Source: Haloplanus salinus (lineage in GTDB: Archaea; Halobacteriota; Halobacteria; Halobacteriales; Haloferacaceae). Taken from it: DNA of 64,000 bases. Under the pieces are notes generated by a model. That model searched no databases, had not been told where the DNA came from, and saw nothing but the letters and a program-made list of their open reading frames with translations. Location: NCBI RefSeq assembly GCF_003336245.1, contig NZ_QPHM01000001.1:2794113-2858112 (forward strand), written 5' to 3'. Positions 27,718-35,723 of this stretch are shown piece after piece. The position numbers and the translations under genes are program-made. Numbering within the stretch: position 1 is the stretch's first letter; each line of letters opens with the position of its first letter.

Positions 27718-29280
27718 ATGCCGAGCGACCTGGCGTTGCGGGTGGCGGGACTCCTCGATATCGACGCCACGGCGTTTCAGGAGCAGGCGCGGGCAGAGGC
27801 CGAGATGATCAAACGCGAACTCCGGAACGGAACGTTCGACAACCATCGGTCGGTCATCGGGTTGGAGTACGAGTTCTACGCCGTCGACGACGTTCGGTGG
27901 CGGCGGGCGGACGACGCGGGAACCGAGCTCGCGCGCGTCCCGCGACGACTGCTGGAGCTCATTCGGTTCGAGAAGGAACTCGGGCTCCACAACGCGGAGC
28001 TGACGGTCAGTCCGAGGCCGCTGAACGCCGAGGGCCTGCGGGCACAGGCCGCCGGCGTCCGTTCGAGCGTCCTCTCGGCACTGCAGACGACGCACGCGGA
28101 GGGGATGCGACTCGTCAGCGACGGCCTGTGGACGATTCCACCGATCGGCGAGACGGCGGAGGCGTATCTGACCGACAGCAGGGACGCCCGGGGCCTCTCG
28201 CTCGCGACCAATATGGCCGACGACGAGCGGTATCACGCGATGGCGAACGGGCCGAACGCGCCGCGGCCGTTCACCATCGACGCGCCACACGTCAGCCTCG
28301 AAGCCGACACGGTGATGCCCGGGAGCCTCACGGCGTCGATCCAGCCACACTACCAGGTCGCGTACGCGAACGACCTGCCGAGCTACCACAACTACGCTCT
28401 CCGCGTCGCCGGCCCGTTGCTCGCGCTCGCCGTCAACTCCCCGTTCTTTCCCCCCGACCTCTACGACGACGGGAGCGTGTCGGCCGCCGTCGTCGCCGAT
28501 GCCCACGCGGAGAACCGGATTCCGGTGTTCGAGTCGGTGGCGAACGCCGGGAGTGCGGAGAAAGTCCGCTTCCCGCGTGACCTCCGGTCCGGCGAGGAGG
28601 CCGTCGACCGTATCGCGAACGACCCGACGATCATCCCGACTCCGGTCGAGCGCGGCCTCCAGTTCGACGACCAGTTCGCCACGTTCGCGGCGAAACACGG
28701 CTCCTTCTGGCGCTGGATCCGCCCCGTCTTCGGCGGGGCCGACCGCGCCGAAGCCAACGTTCGGGTCGAATTCCGCCCGCTCCCCGCCCAGCCGACGATC
28801 CGGGACTCGCTGGCGTTCGTGGCGGCGTTCGCCGGGCTGATGGAGAGTCTCCCGCGACACGACCATCCCGTGATCGGGCAAGACTGGGCGGTCGCCCAGC
28901 GCAACTTCGACGTCGCCGTCCGCGAGGGGCTCGACGGCCGCCAGCGGTGGATCACCAGCGACGGCACGACGACGACCGACCCCGCGGTCCTGTACGACGA
29001 ACTCCTCGGCTACGCCGTCGACGGCCTCCGCAGCGCCGGCTGTACGGCTCGGGACGCAGCGGCTCGCGTTGCCCCGCTCCGGTCGCGGTTCGTGTCCGGC
29101 GTGACGCCGGCTGGGTGGAAGCGTGCTGCGGTCCGCACGCGACTGGCCGCCGGCGACGGGCTGGACGCGGCGATTCACGCGATGCAGCGCGCCTACATCG
29201 GGTTACAGACCGACACGCTCGTCGACGGGTCGTTCGCCGACTGGCCGGAGCCGTCCGCGGCGGTCGGACGGGTCGCGTGA
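27718..29280 (+). CDS. Glutamate-cysteine ligase family (GCS2-like) protein
   Basis: 520 aa. SVIGLEYEFYAVDD near residue 45 matches the conserved Glu-rich start of the GCS2/carboxylate-amine ligase fold. ELTVSPRPLN, SIQPHYQV and ANVRVEFRPLPAQPT give the remaining substrate and metal loops. Haloarchaea use gamma-glutamylcysteine as main thiol, so this could make it, but length exceeds the characterised enzyme and another amine acceptor is possible. Transcribed alone, divergent from menB. Confidence 0.72.
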   Translation: MPSDLALRVAGLLDIDATAFQEQARAEAEMIKRELRNGTFDNHRSVIGLEYEFYAVDDVRWRRADDAGTELARVPRRLLELIRFEKELGLHNAELTVSPRPLNAEGLRAQAAGVRSSVLSALQTTHAEGMRLVSDGLWTIPPIGETAEAYLTDSRDARGLSLATNMADDERYHAMANGPNAPRPFTIDAPHVSLEADTVMPGSLTASIQPHYQVAYANDLPSYHNYALRVAGPLLALAVNSPFFPPDLYDDGSVSAAVVADAHAENRIPVFESVANAGSAEKVRFPRDLRSGEEAVDRIANDPTIIPTPVERGLQFDDQFATFAAKHGSFWRWIRPVFGGADRAEANVRVEFRPLPAQPTIRDSLAFVAAFAGLMESLPRHDHPVIGQDWAVAQRNFDVAVREGLDGRQRWITSDGTTTTDPAVLYDELLGYAVDGLRSAGCTARDAAARVAPLRSRFVSGVTPAGWKRAAVRTRLAAGDGLDAAIHAMQRAYIGLQTDTLVDGSFADWPEPSAAVGRVA

Positions 29281-29322
29281 GCCGCCGCCGGCGACGACGG
29301 GCGTTCCAGTCGGTGGGCGCCG

Positions 29323-30147
29323 TCAGTCGGACGCCGCCGAGACGCTCGTCGCCGGTTCCTCGTGCTGGACGAAGCCGGCGATCAGGTAGCTGACGGTGTA
29401 TCCCGCGTACCGATTGTAGCCGTGGAAGAACACGGCGGCGCCGAAGACGAGGACGGTCACGAGCAACGAAACGAACCCGACGTGGCCGAGAAACGCCGCG
29501 TACAGCGGGTCGAACCGGATCGATCCGGCAGCGAGCAACAGGGCGAAGCCGCCGTAGCCGACCGCAAGGGCCGGAATGAGCAGCGCCATGCTACGACAGA
29601 GAAAGTACGTCGTCACCAGGATCCGGATCGGACCGACGTTTTTCGACCAGAGTTCGGCGAGCGTCGCTTGGAACACGCGCTTGCCGTCCGCCCGGGAGAA
29701 CGGCAGGTCACTCGTATCGAGGCCCGTATCCGTCGTAAGGTCGGCCGGATCGGGGTCCACAACGGTCGTGACGCTCTCGGTCGTCGCGACGGTGCCCGAC
29801 ACGTCCGTGTTGAACCGCTCGTCGTACAGCGTGACGAACTCCGTCATCAGCGTGACCGCCTCCGCGGACCCCGCGTCGGCGGCCAGCGCGTTGAGCCGGT
29901 CCCGCATGCGCTCGGTCGGTCGATAGGCACCGGGCATCCACCGCTCGAAGCTCTCGGAGGCGATATGCAGCGTCATGCCGACGCCGAACGAGAGGCCGAC
30001 CACGAGGACGAGCACCCAGCCGGCGTCGAGCCCGAAGACGCTCGGTGGCGCGACCGGCAGGACGAACGCCACGGCGAACAGCCCGGGAATCAGGACGCTA
30101 AAGAAGGTGAACTGGTTGAACACCCGGACGCCACGGGCGTAGCTCAT
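29323..30147 (-). CDS. Uncharacterised four-span membrane protein
   Basis: 274 aa starting MSYARGVRVFNQFTFFSV. Hydrophobic spans near residues 15-38, 40-60, ~195-222 and ~228-255 flank a ~120-residue soluble region rich in Asp/Thr. The ATG overlaps the stop codon of the upstream hydrolase gene (ATGA, 30144-30147), so the pair is co-translated. No recognised family. Confidence 0.7.
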   Translation of the reverse strand: MSYARGVRVFNQFTFFSVLIPGLFAVAFVLPVAPPSVFGLDAGWVLVLVVGLSFGVGMTLHIASESFERWMPGAYRPTERMRDRLNALAADAGSAEAVTLMTEFVTLYDERFNTDVSGTVATTESVTTVVDPDPADLTTDTGLDTSDLPFSRADGKRVFQATLAELWSKNVGPIRILVTTYFLCRSMALLIPALAVGYGGFALLLAAGSIRFDPLYAAFLGHVGFVSLLVTVLVFGAAVFFHGYNRYAGYTVSYLIAGFVQHEEPATSVSAASD

Positions 30148-30932
30148 TCGAGCGTGGAGAGGCGGCCGCGTTTCTCCGCCCGATAGCCGAGCATCTCCTC
30201 GTAGCCGTCCCTCGAAGTCAAGACGGGATAGAACGGCTCGCTCGCACGGATCGGGTGATCGTCCCGGCTGGCGAACTGCTCGCCGGCGTCGACGCGCGTG
30301 AAGTTCTCCCCCTCGAACGTGCAGTCGACGCAGTCGATGGTGTCGGTGATCTCGTACACCTCCGGATCGGCCCATCGAAACTCGGCCTCGATCGCACCCA
30401 GCGCCGCGAGGAAGTTTCGGATGACCGTCCGAGCGTTGTCCACTGCCGACTGCGTTCCGCGGAGCCCACACTCGACGGAGACGCCGTCGACGAACTCGAT
30501 GAGCGCCCCCCGTCCGGCCCGGTTTCGAACGTCGACGGCGATGTCGACGCCCGTCGCCGCCACCAGCCGTCGGTCGTTCTCCGGGAGAAAGAGCGCGAAC
30601 GGACGGCCGTCCGAGAGCGTCGAGTGGACGTCGAGGACCCGGCAGTCCCGCACGTCCGCCAACAGTTCGGCGGCAAGACGTCGCTCGTGGGATCTGCCGT
30701 CCGGATCACCCGGGAACGATCGGTTCAGGTCGTCGTCGAGATACTGCTGCGGGCCGTCCGGCGCCGTCATCGCGCGCTCGTTCGCCACGACGAACCGCAC
30801 GTCGCCGGTGATCGAGAGGCCACGATCGAGCAACGCCTCCATCGCCGCTTTCCCACACTGCTCTCTTCCGTGGAGACAGGTGACGATGGCGATTGGCTCC
30901 CCGCCTCGTTCGCCTAGGTGTTCGACGCGCAT
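30144..30932 (-). CDS. Succinylglutamate desuccinylase/aspartoacylase family hydrolase
   Basis: 262 aa. Zinc-hydrolase motifs: CLHGREQCGKAA (variant of HGNE), YLDDDLNRSFPG (DxNR), LDVHSTLSDG (third zinc ligand) and SVECGL (catalytic Glu). Typical of the AstE/AspA branch of M14 peptidases. With no arginine succinyltransferase pathway in view, the acyl-amino-acid substrate is unknown. An ATG at 30953 would add seven residues. Confidence 0.83.
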   Translation of the reverse strand: MRVEHLGERGGEPIAIVTCLHGREQCGKAAMEALLDRGLSITGDVRFVVANERAMTAPDGPQQYLDDDLNRSFPGDPDGRSHERRLAAELLADVRDCRVLDVHSTLSDGRPFALFLPENDRRLVAATGVDIAVDVRNRAGRGALIEFVDGVSVECGLRGTQSAVDNARTVIRNFLAALGAIEAEFRWADPEVYEITDTIDCVDCTFEGENFTRVDAGEQFASRDDHPIRASEPFYPVLTSRDGYEEMLGYRAEKRGRLSTLE

Positions 30933-31003
30933 GCTCTCTCGGATCCCCGTCACCGCCTACCGAATCTTTCACACGTGTGTCAATAGGTCTTGTGACGGGT
31001 CGA

Positions 31004-32770
31004 CTACTCGACGAGTTCGGCGACCGTCGCCTCGACCAGTCGCTCCCGCGTGCGCTGGCTCGCCTCCCCGTCCGTCCGCACCTCGATCACGTCCGTCCCG
31101 TCGCTCGCCACGGAGTCGGCGTAGGCGTCGCGGAACGACGCGCGGTCGTCGACGGCGGTGTAGTCGAGACCGTAGAGCGCACCCGTCGGCTCGAAATCGA
31201 TGCCGTGGGGCGTCCGGAACGACTCGGTGAAGGGCGGGTCGAACGACTCGATGGGGAGGCGATGGAAGATGCCGCCGCCGTCGTTGTCGATCAGGACGAT
31301 CGTCGCCGCGACGCCACACCGCAACGCGGAGAGCAGGCCGTTGCCGTCGTGGTAGTACGCGAGGTCGCCGATCACGAGCGTCAGGTGGTCGGTCGTCGCG
31401 CTCCCGGCGCCGAGGGCGGTGGAGACGACGCCGTCGATGCCCGACGCGCCGCGGTTGCCGAGGACGGTGTAGCCGGCGTCGGTCGGCGGCATGTAGCGGT
31501 CGGCGTCGCGGACGGGGTTCGAGTTCGAGACGACGACCGTCGACGGTTCGGGCGCGAGGTCGGCCACGTCCGCGAGGATCGCCCCCTCGAAGTAGCCGCC
31601 CGCCCCGTCACCGGTGGCGTCGGCGACGACCTCGCGGTGGGTTCGGTCCGCGGCCGCCCAGCGGTCGCGCCACCCCGCGTCGCCGCCCCCGCGCACGACT
31701 TCGGCGAGGCGAGCGGCGAGGCGGGACGGATCGGCGACGACGAGATCCGAAGCGGTGAACTCCGCCTCCCGCCACTCGCCGGCGGGGTCGACGACGAACG
31801 TCCGGGCGTCGACCCGTGCGAGATACTTCCGGAGGCGCTTGGAGGTGGGCGAGGCGCCGATCCGCAGGACCGCTTCCGGCGCGGGCCAGTCGTCGGTCAC
31901 ACGTGGGTCGAGATAGCCGTCGTAGCCGCCGACGGTGGTCGTCACGCGGGTGTGGCCGCCGAAGCGCAGGCCGGAGAGCGGGTCGGCGACGATTGGGAAC
32001 CCGGTGGCGTGGGCGAGGGCGGTGACGGCCTGTGGATCGACGCCCGGCGGGTCGGCGGGGCCGGCGACGATCAGGCCGCGGTCGACGGTGAGCGCCTCGG
32101 CCAGCCGTTGGAGGTCGGCCCGGTCGAGCTGTGGGACGCCGGCCGTCGTCCGCACGAACGGGCGGTCGCCGCCACGTCCGGCGGCGGCGAGGGGCTCGAG
32201 ATCCGCCGGCACGTCGTCCGGCACGGGCGTCGGCTCCAGCGGCTTGCGAAACGGGCAGTTGAGGTGGACCGGCCCGGACGGGGTGCCCGTCGCTTCGGCG
32301 AGGGCACGGGCCACGTCCGTCCGGAGCGAGCGGAGTTTCCGCCCGTCCGCTTCGGGTTCGGGGAGGTCCTTGTACCAGCGGGCGGCGTCCCCATACAGTT
32401 TCTCCTGGTCGACGGTCTGGTTGGCGCCGCTGTCGCGGAGTTCGGGCGGGCGGTCGGCGGTGAGCAGGAGGAGGGGAACGCGTCCGCGGTCCGCCTCGAT
32501 CACCGCGGGATGGTAGTTCGCGGTCGCGGTGCCGGAGGTACAGATCAGGGGCGTTACCTCGCCGGTTCGGCGGGCACGGCCGAGCGCGAAGTAGGCGGCC
32601 GAGCGCTCGTCGAGGACGGAGTGGACGTGCAGGTCGTCGTGTTCCGTGACGGCAGTGACGAGCGGCGTCGAGCGACTGCCGGGGGAGACCACGACGCTCT
32701 CGACGCCGCTCCGAACGAGTTCGCTGACTATCGCCCGCCCCCAGAGGACGTTGCGGTTCGGCGCGCTCAT
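31004..32770 (-). CDS. menD: SEPHCHC synthase (2-succinyl-5-enolpyruvyl-6-hydroxy-3-cyclohexene-1-carboxylate synthase)
   Basis: 588-aa ThDP-dependent enzyme. N-terminal SPGSRSTPLVTAV, the E-containing DERSAAYFALG (ThDP-activating Glu), CTSGTATANYHPAVIEA, and C-terminal ThDP motif VIGDLAYYHDGNGLL are MenD-specific. Uses isochorismate and 2-oxoglutarate. ATG overlaps the menF stop by 4 nt. Confidence 0.95.
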   Translation of the reverse strand: MSAPNRNVLWGRAIVSELVRSGVESVVVSPGSRSTPLVTAVTEHDDLHVHSVLDERSAAYFALGRARRTGEVTPLICTSGTATANYHPAVIEADRGRVPLLLLTADRPPELRDSGANQTVDQEKLYGDAARWYKDLPEPEADGRKLRSLRTDVARALAEATGTPSGPVHLNCPFRKPLEPTPVPDDVPADLEPLAAAGRGGDRPFVRTTAGVPQLDRADLQRLAEALTVDRGLIVAGPADPPGVDPQAVTALAHATGFPIVADPLSGLRFGGHTRVTTTVGGYDGYLDPRVTDDWPAPEAVLRIGASPTSKRLRKYLARVDARTFVVDPAGEWREAEFTASDLVVADPSRLAARLAEVVRGGGDAGWRDRWAAADRTHREVVADATGDGAGGYFEGAILADVADLAPEPSTVVVSNSNPVRDADRYMPPTDAGYTVLGNRGASGIDGVVSTALGAGSATTDHLTLVIGDLAYYHDGNGLLSALRCGVAATIVLIDNDGGGIFHRLPIESFDPPFTESFRTPHGIDFEPTGALYGLDYTAVDDRASFRDAYADSVASDGTDVIEVRTDGEASQRTRERLVEATVAELVE

Positions 32771-34113
32771 GCGCGTTCCAGTTCGTCGAGGATCGGTCGA
32801 TACTTCAACTGCACCTCGTCCCACTCACGGTCGGGATCGGAGTCGGCGACGACGCCGACGCCGGCAAAGAGCGTCGTCTCGGCGTCGCGGGCGAGCGCCG
32901 AGCGGATGGCGACGGCGAAGGTGCCGTTGCCGGCGGCGTCGATCCAGCCGACGGGCGCGGCGTACCAGCCCCGGTCGAACGGCTCCGTCTCGCGGATGGT
33001 CGCGAGCGCGCGTTCGGGGGGAAGACCGCCGACGGCGGGCGTCGGATGCAGCGCCTCCACCAAGTCGAGGACGTGCGTGTCGCCCCCGAGCGTGGCGGTG
33101 ATAGGGGTGAAGAGGTGTTGGACGGTCGCCAGTCGTCTGACCCGACATTGGCCGGCGGAAATCGACGACGTAAACGGGGCGAGCTGTTCGCGAATGGTGT
33201 CCGCGACGAGTTCGTGTTCGTGCAGGTTCTTCCCGTCCGCGAGCAGTTCCTCGGCGAGCCAATCGTCCTCGGCGGGCGTGTCGCCACGACCGGTCGTGCC
33301 CGCGAGCGCGTCGGTGGTGACCGTGCGACCGTGGCGGCTGACCAGCCGTTCGGGCGTCGCGCCGAAGAAGGCCGGCCGGCCGGCGGACGCGTCGGCCGCC
33401 GGCTCCACGAGAAATCGATAGCAGTCCGGGTACGTCTCGCCGAGCCGCGCGAGCACGTCGGGCACCGAGAGCGGGCGGTCGAGCGTTACGTCGAGCGCCT
33501 GCGCGAGGACGACCTTCCGAAGGTCGCCGGCCTGGATGCGTGAGACGGCAGCCTCGACGGAGTCGCGCCACGCCTCGCGCCGGGTCGTCCGCGTCCGTGA
33601 GACGATCTCCGGTGGCGGTGTCGGGGCGGGTTCGTCGAGCGCCTCGAACCGGTCGCGCGCCACGCCGAGGCGCTCCTCGACCGCCTCGGCGCTCGCGTCC
33701 GGGCCGGCGGCGTTGACGGTCAGCCACGTTCCACGGTCGGTGTCGGTCACCTGGACGCGCGGGAGGACGAACTGTGCCCCTGGGAAGCCGTCCCAGGTGT
33801 CGTCGTCGGTCCCCTCGTCGTGGAAGGCGAAGCCGCCGAACAGGCGGGGACAGGCAGCCTCGGTGCCGGCGTGTACGTCGCCCGATCGGAGGACCCGGTC
33901 GATCCGCTCTTTGATCGCGGCGAACCGGTTCCGGCCCTCGGCGGTGAGGGTCGCGGCGGCACCGCCCGCGACCACCGTCGCCTCGTCGGGCGCGGTCCAG
34001 AACGTTCGGGGAGCGGGCATGGCGTCGAGCGCAGCGCGGAGGGACGGAACCGACGTTCGGACCGACCGACTGACGAGACGCGGGCCTGCCTCGTCACTTC
34101 GCGGGATACCCAT
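32767..34113 (-). CDS. menF: Isochorismate synthase
   Basis: 448-aa chorismate-binding enzyme. AGTTGRG, LLADGKNLHEHELV and GWIDAAGNGTFAVAIRSA carry the conserved Lys/Glu/Mg-binding residues of MenF/EntC. Commits chorismate to menaquinone. Head of the menF-menD transcript; a TATA box at 34137-34145 fits the ATG at 34113. MenE and MenH are not in the window. Confidence 0.94.
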   Translation of the reverse strand: MGIPRSDEAGPRLVSRSVRTSVPSLRAALDAMPAPRTFWTAPDEATVVAGGAAATLTAEGRNRFAAIKERIDRVLRSGDVHAGTEAACPRLFGGFAFHDEGTDDDTWDGFPGAQFVLPRVQVTDTDRGTWLTVNAAGPDASAEAVEERLGVARDRFEALDEPAPTPPPEIVSRTRTTRREAWRDSVEAAVSRIQAGDLRKVVLAQALDVTLDRPLSVPDVLARLGETYPDCYRFLVEPAADASAGRPAFFGATPERLVSRHGRTVTTDALAGTTGRGDTPAEDDWLAEELLADGKNLHEHELVADTIREQLAPFTSSISAGQCRVRRLATVQHLFTPITATLGGDTHVLDLVEALHPTPAVGGLPPERALATIRETEPFDRGWYAAPVGWIDAAGNGTFAVAIRSALARDAETTLFAGVGVVADSDPDREWDEVQLKYRPILDELERA

Positions 34114-34136
34114 TGTACGTCATGAGAGCGCCGCAC

Positions 34137-34145
34137 TCTTTTACC
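34137..34145 (-). promoter_or_regulatory. TATA box for menF-menD
   Basis: Minus strand GGTAAAAGA, 24-32 nt before the menF ATG. Confidence 0.55.
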
Positions 34146-34191
34146 TAACTATTGGGCTCGTGCCGACCGGGACGACCCGACGGGGCTCGGA

Positions 34192-34788
34192 TCAGCCGTC
34201 GTACCGCTCCTCACGCCACGGGTTCGCGCTCACGGAGTAGCCACGGCGCTCCCAGAACCCGCGTTCCGGCTCGGTCAGGAACTCCACTCCGGTCACCCAC
34301 TTCGCCCCCTTGTAGGCGTACTTGTGTGGCGTGACGACCCGGACGGGGCCGCCGTGGTCGCGCGCCAGTGGCTCGCCGTCGAACTCGTAGGCAAAGAGGG
34401 TGCCGGGCCGTAGACAGTCCTCGAGGGGGACGTTCGTCGTGTAGTCGTCCGCGGCGGCGAACATGACCTGTTCCGCGTCCGGGTCGACGCCGACGTGGTC
34501 GGCGAGCGTCGCGAAGGGCACGCCGGTGAACGCGCAGTCGAACTTGCTCCAGCCGGTCACGCAGTGGAAGTCCTGGCGCTGCGTCTCGACGCCCAGTGCC
34601 TGGAATTCGTCCCAGTCGAGCGTGACCGGCGTCTCCACCGCGCCGCTCACGGAGAGCGCCCACTCGTCGCGCTCGACCCGCGGGACCGATCCCTTCGAGA
34701 GGACCGGAAACGACTCCGTGCGGTGCTGTCCCGGCGGCAGACGCTCGTCGCCGAACTCACGATAGACGTCCGTGACGTCCCTGTCCAT
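34192..34788 (-). CDS. Sulfite-oxidase-like molybdopterin oxidoreductase
   Basis: 198-aa single-domain Moco protein of the SUOX/YedY fold. The Mo-ligand Cys is in DFHCVTGWSKFDC, and VVTPHKYAYKGAKWVTGVEFL is the conserved end of the domain. No signal peptide or haem domain, so it is probably cytoplasmic with an unknown acceptor. It ends 78 nt from menF but uses its own upstream region. Confidence 0.88.
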   Translation of the reverse strand: MDRDVTDVYREFGDERLPPGQHRTESFPVLSKGSVPRVERDEWALSVSGAVETPVTLDWDEFQALGVETQRQDFHCVTGWSKFDCAFTGVPFATLADHVGVDPDAEQVMFAAADDYTTNVPLEDCLRPGTLFAYEFDGEPLARDHGGPVRVVTPHKYAYKGAKWVTGVEFLTEPERGFWERRGYSVSANPWREERYDG

Positions 34789-34920
34789 ACCCGTCGTGAA
34801 CGTTCGACCGACCTATGGCTGTCGGTCGAATATACGATTCCCGAACTCCAGTTTGTCCTCACCGGGAATTTACTCGATCGATCGAAGGGACAGTTATCAA
34901 AATACGAATCCGGCCCACAG

Positions 34921-34930
34921 AATTTAAATA
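34921..34930 (+). promoter_or_regulatory. TATA box for the RHH gene
   Basis: AATTTAAATA, 29-38 nt before the ATG at 34959, inside an A/T-rich stretch (34830-34960) that separates it from the sulfite-oxidase-like gene. Confidence 0.65.
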
Positions 34931-34958
34931 CGCCCCTTCCAAAGCGTCGAACGTTCAA

Positions 34959-35171
34959 ATGCCGAACGTGGAAATAACCGTCCCGGAACACCTGGAGATG
35001 CAGATCGCCCAACTGATCGAACAGGGTGAGTTCGTCAACCGGGAGGAGGCGATCCAGGAACTGCTCTCGACGGGACTGCGCGCCTACAAGACGAGCGGAC
35101 CGATCGAGGAGGAGGAACCGGGCTTCGAGGACGAGGGGATGATGGGACACGAAGACGAGTACGTCTTCTAG
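34959..35171 (+). CDS. Ribbon-helix-helix (CopG-like, DUF7120) protein
   Basis: 70 aa. N-terminal MPNVEITVPEHLEMQ beta strand followed by two helices (GEFVNREEAIQELLSTGL) forms an RHH DNA-binding fold. The acidic tail ends EDEYVF. The 34-residue RHH core is intact, so it probably dimerises and binds DNA, perhaps its own A/T-rich promoter. An open frame upstream is not coding. Confidence 0.85.
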   Translation: MPNVEITVPEHLEMQIAQLIEQGEFVNREEAIQELLSTGLRAYKTSGPIEEEEPGFEDEGMMGHEDEYVF

Positions 35172-35268
35172 CCGCGACGCGCGTGGGCCCGCCCGACGCA
35201 TCGCTCGGCCGTCGTCGTGCGAGACGGACGCAACAATGCTTAACCGGGCTACCTCCGTATACGGACGT

Positions 35269-35547
35269 ATGCACAAGGAGGAACTCCTCGAACTACACGA
35301 GCAGATGGTGGCGATCATGAGCTACTTCCGAAGCCAGGAGTCGGTCGACGAGAGCATCTTCGATCCGTACGAATCCCTGAGCGTCGACCCTTCGCACGTC
35401 CACAAGTCGAAAAGCGAGCACAAACACGCCGTGTTCGTCCTCGGGAACGCGCTCGCGACGGCGATGAGCGAAGACGAGTTTTCCGACGCCGGCCGGGTCG
35501 GCAAGCGAATGGCCGAACTCGCCGAGGACGCCGAGAACAAACTCTGA
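35269..35547 (+). CDS. UPF0058 family protein
   Basis: 92-aa helical protein beginning MHKEELLELHEQMVAIMSYF, the UPF0058 signature; residues 35-60 contain SVDPSHVHKSKSEHKHAVF. Widespread in Euryarchaeota, function unknown. A TATA-like ATGCTTAAC (35236-35244) about 25-33 nt upstream supports this ATG over one 33 nt earlier. Confidence 0.88.
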   Translation: MHKEELLELHEQMVAIMSYFRSQESVDESIFDPYESLSVDPSHVHKSKSEHKHAVFVLGNALATAMSEDEFSDAGRVGKRMAELAEDAENKL

Positions 35548-35723
35548 AACGGCGTCCCGTGCCCGTTCACCGGTAGCTCGTCGGGGCGGTCCGTCGGCGG
35601 CGACGCGGGGGAAACCGCACGAGGCGGCCCGGACTCCGTCGACCGACGCCGCATACGCGTCGGCGATCCCGCTTCGCTCCGGTGCCCGTCGGATTCATTA
35701 TCGGCGACGCGTGAACGGAAGGC

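Noticed and set aside
27697-29178. 493-codon minus-strand frame opposite the GCS-family gene
   Set aside because: High G+C shadow frame, Arg-rich composition; the plus strand has family motifs and a TATA box.
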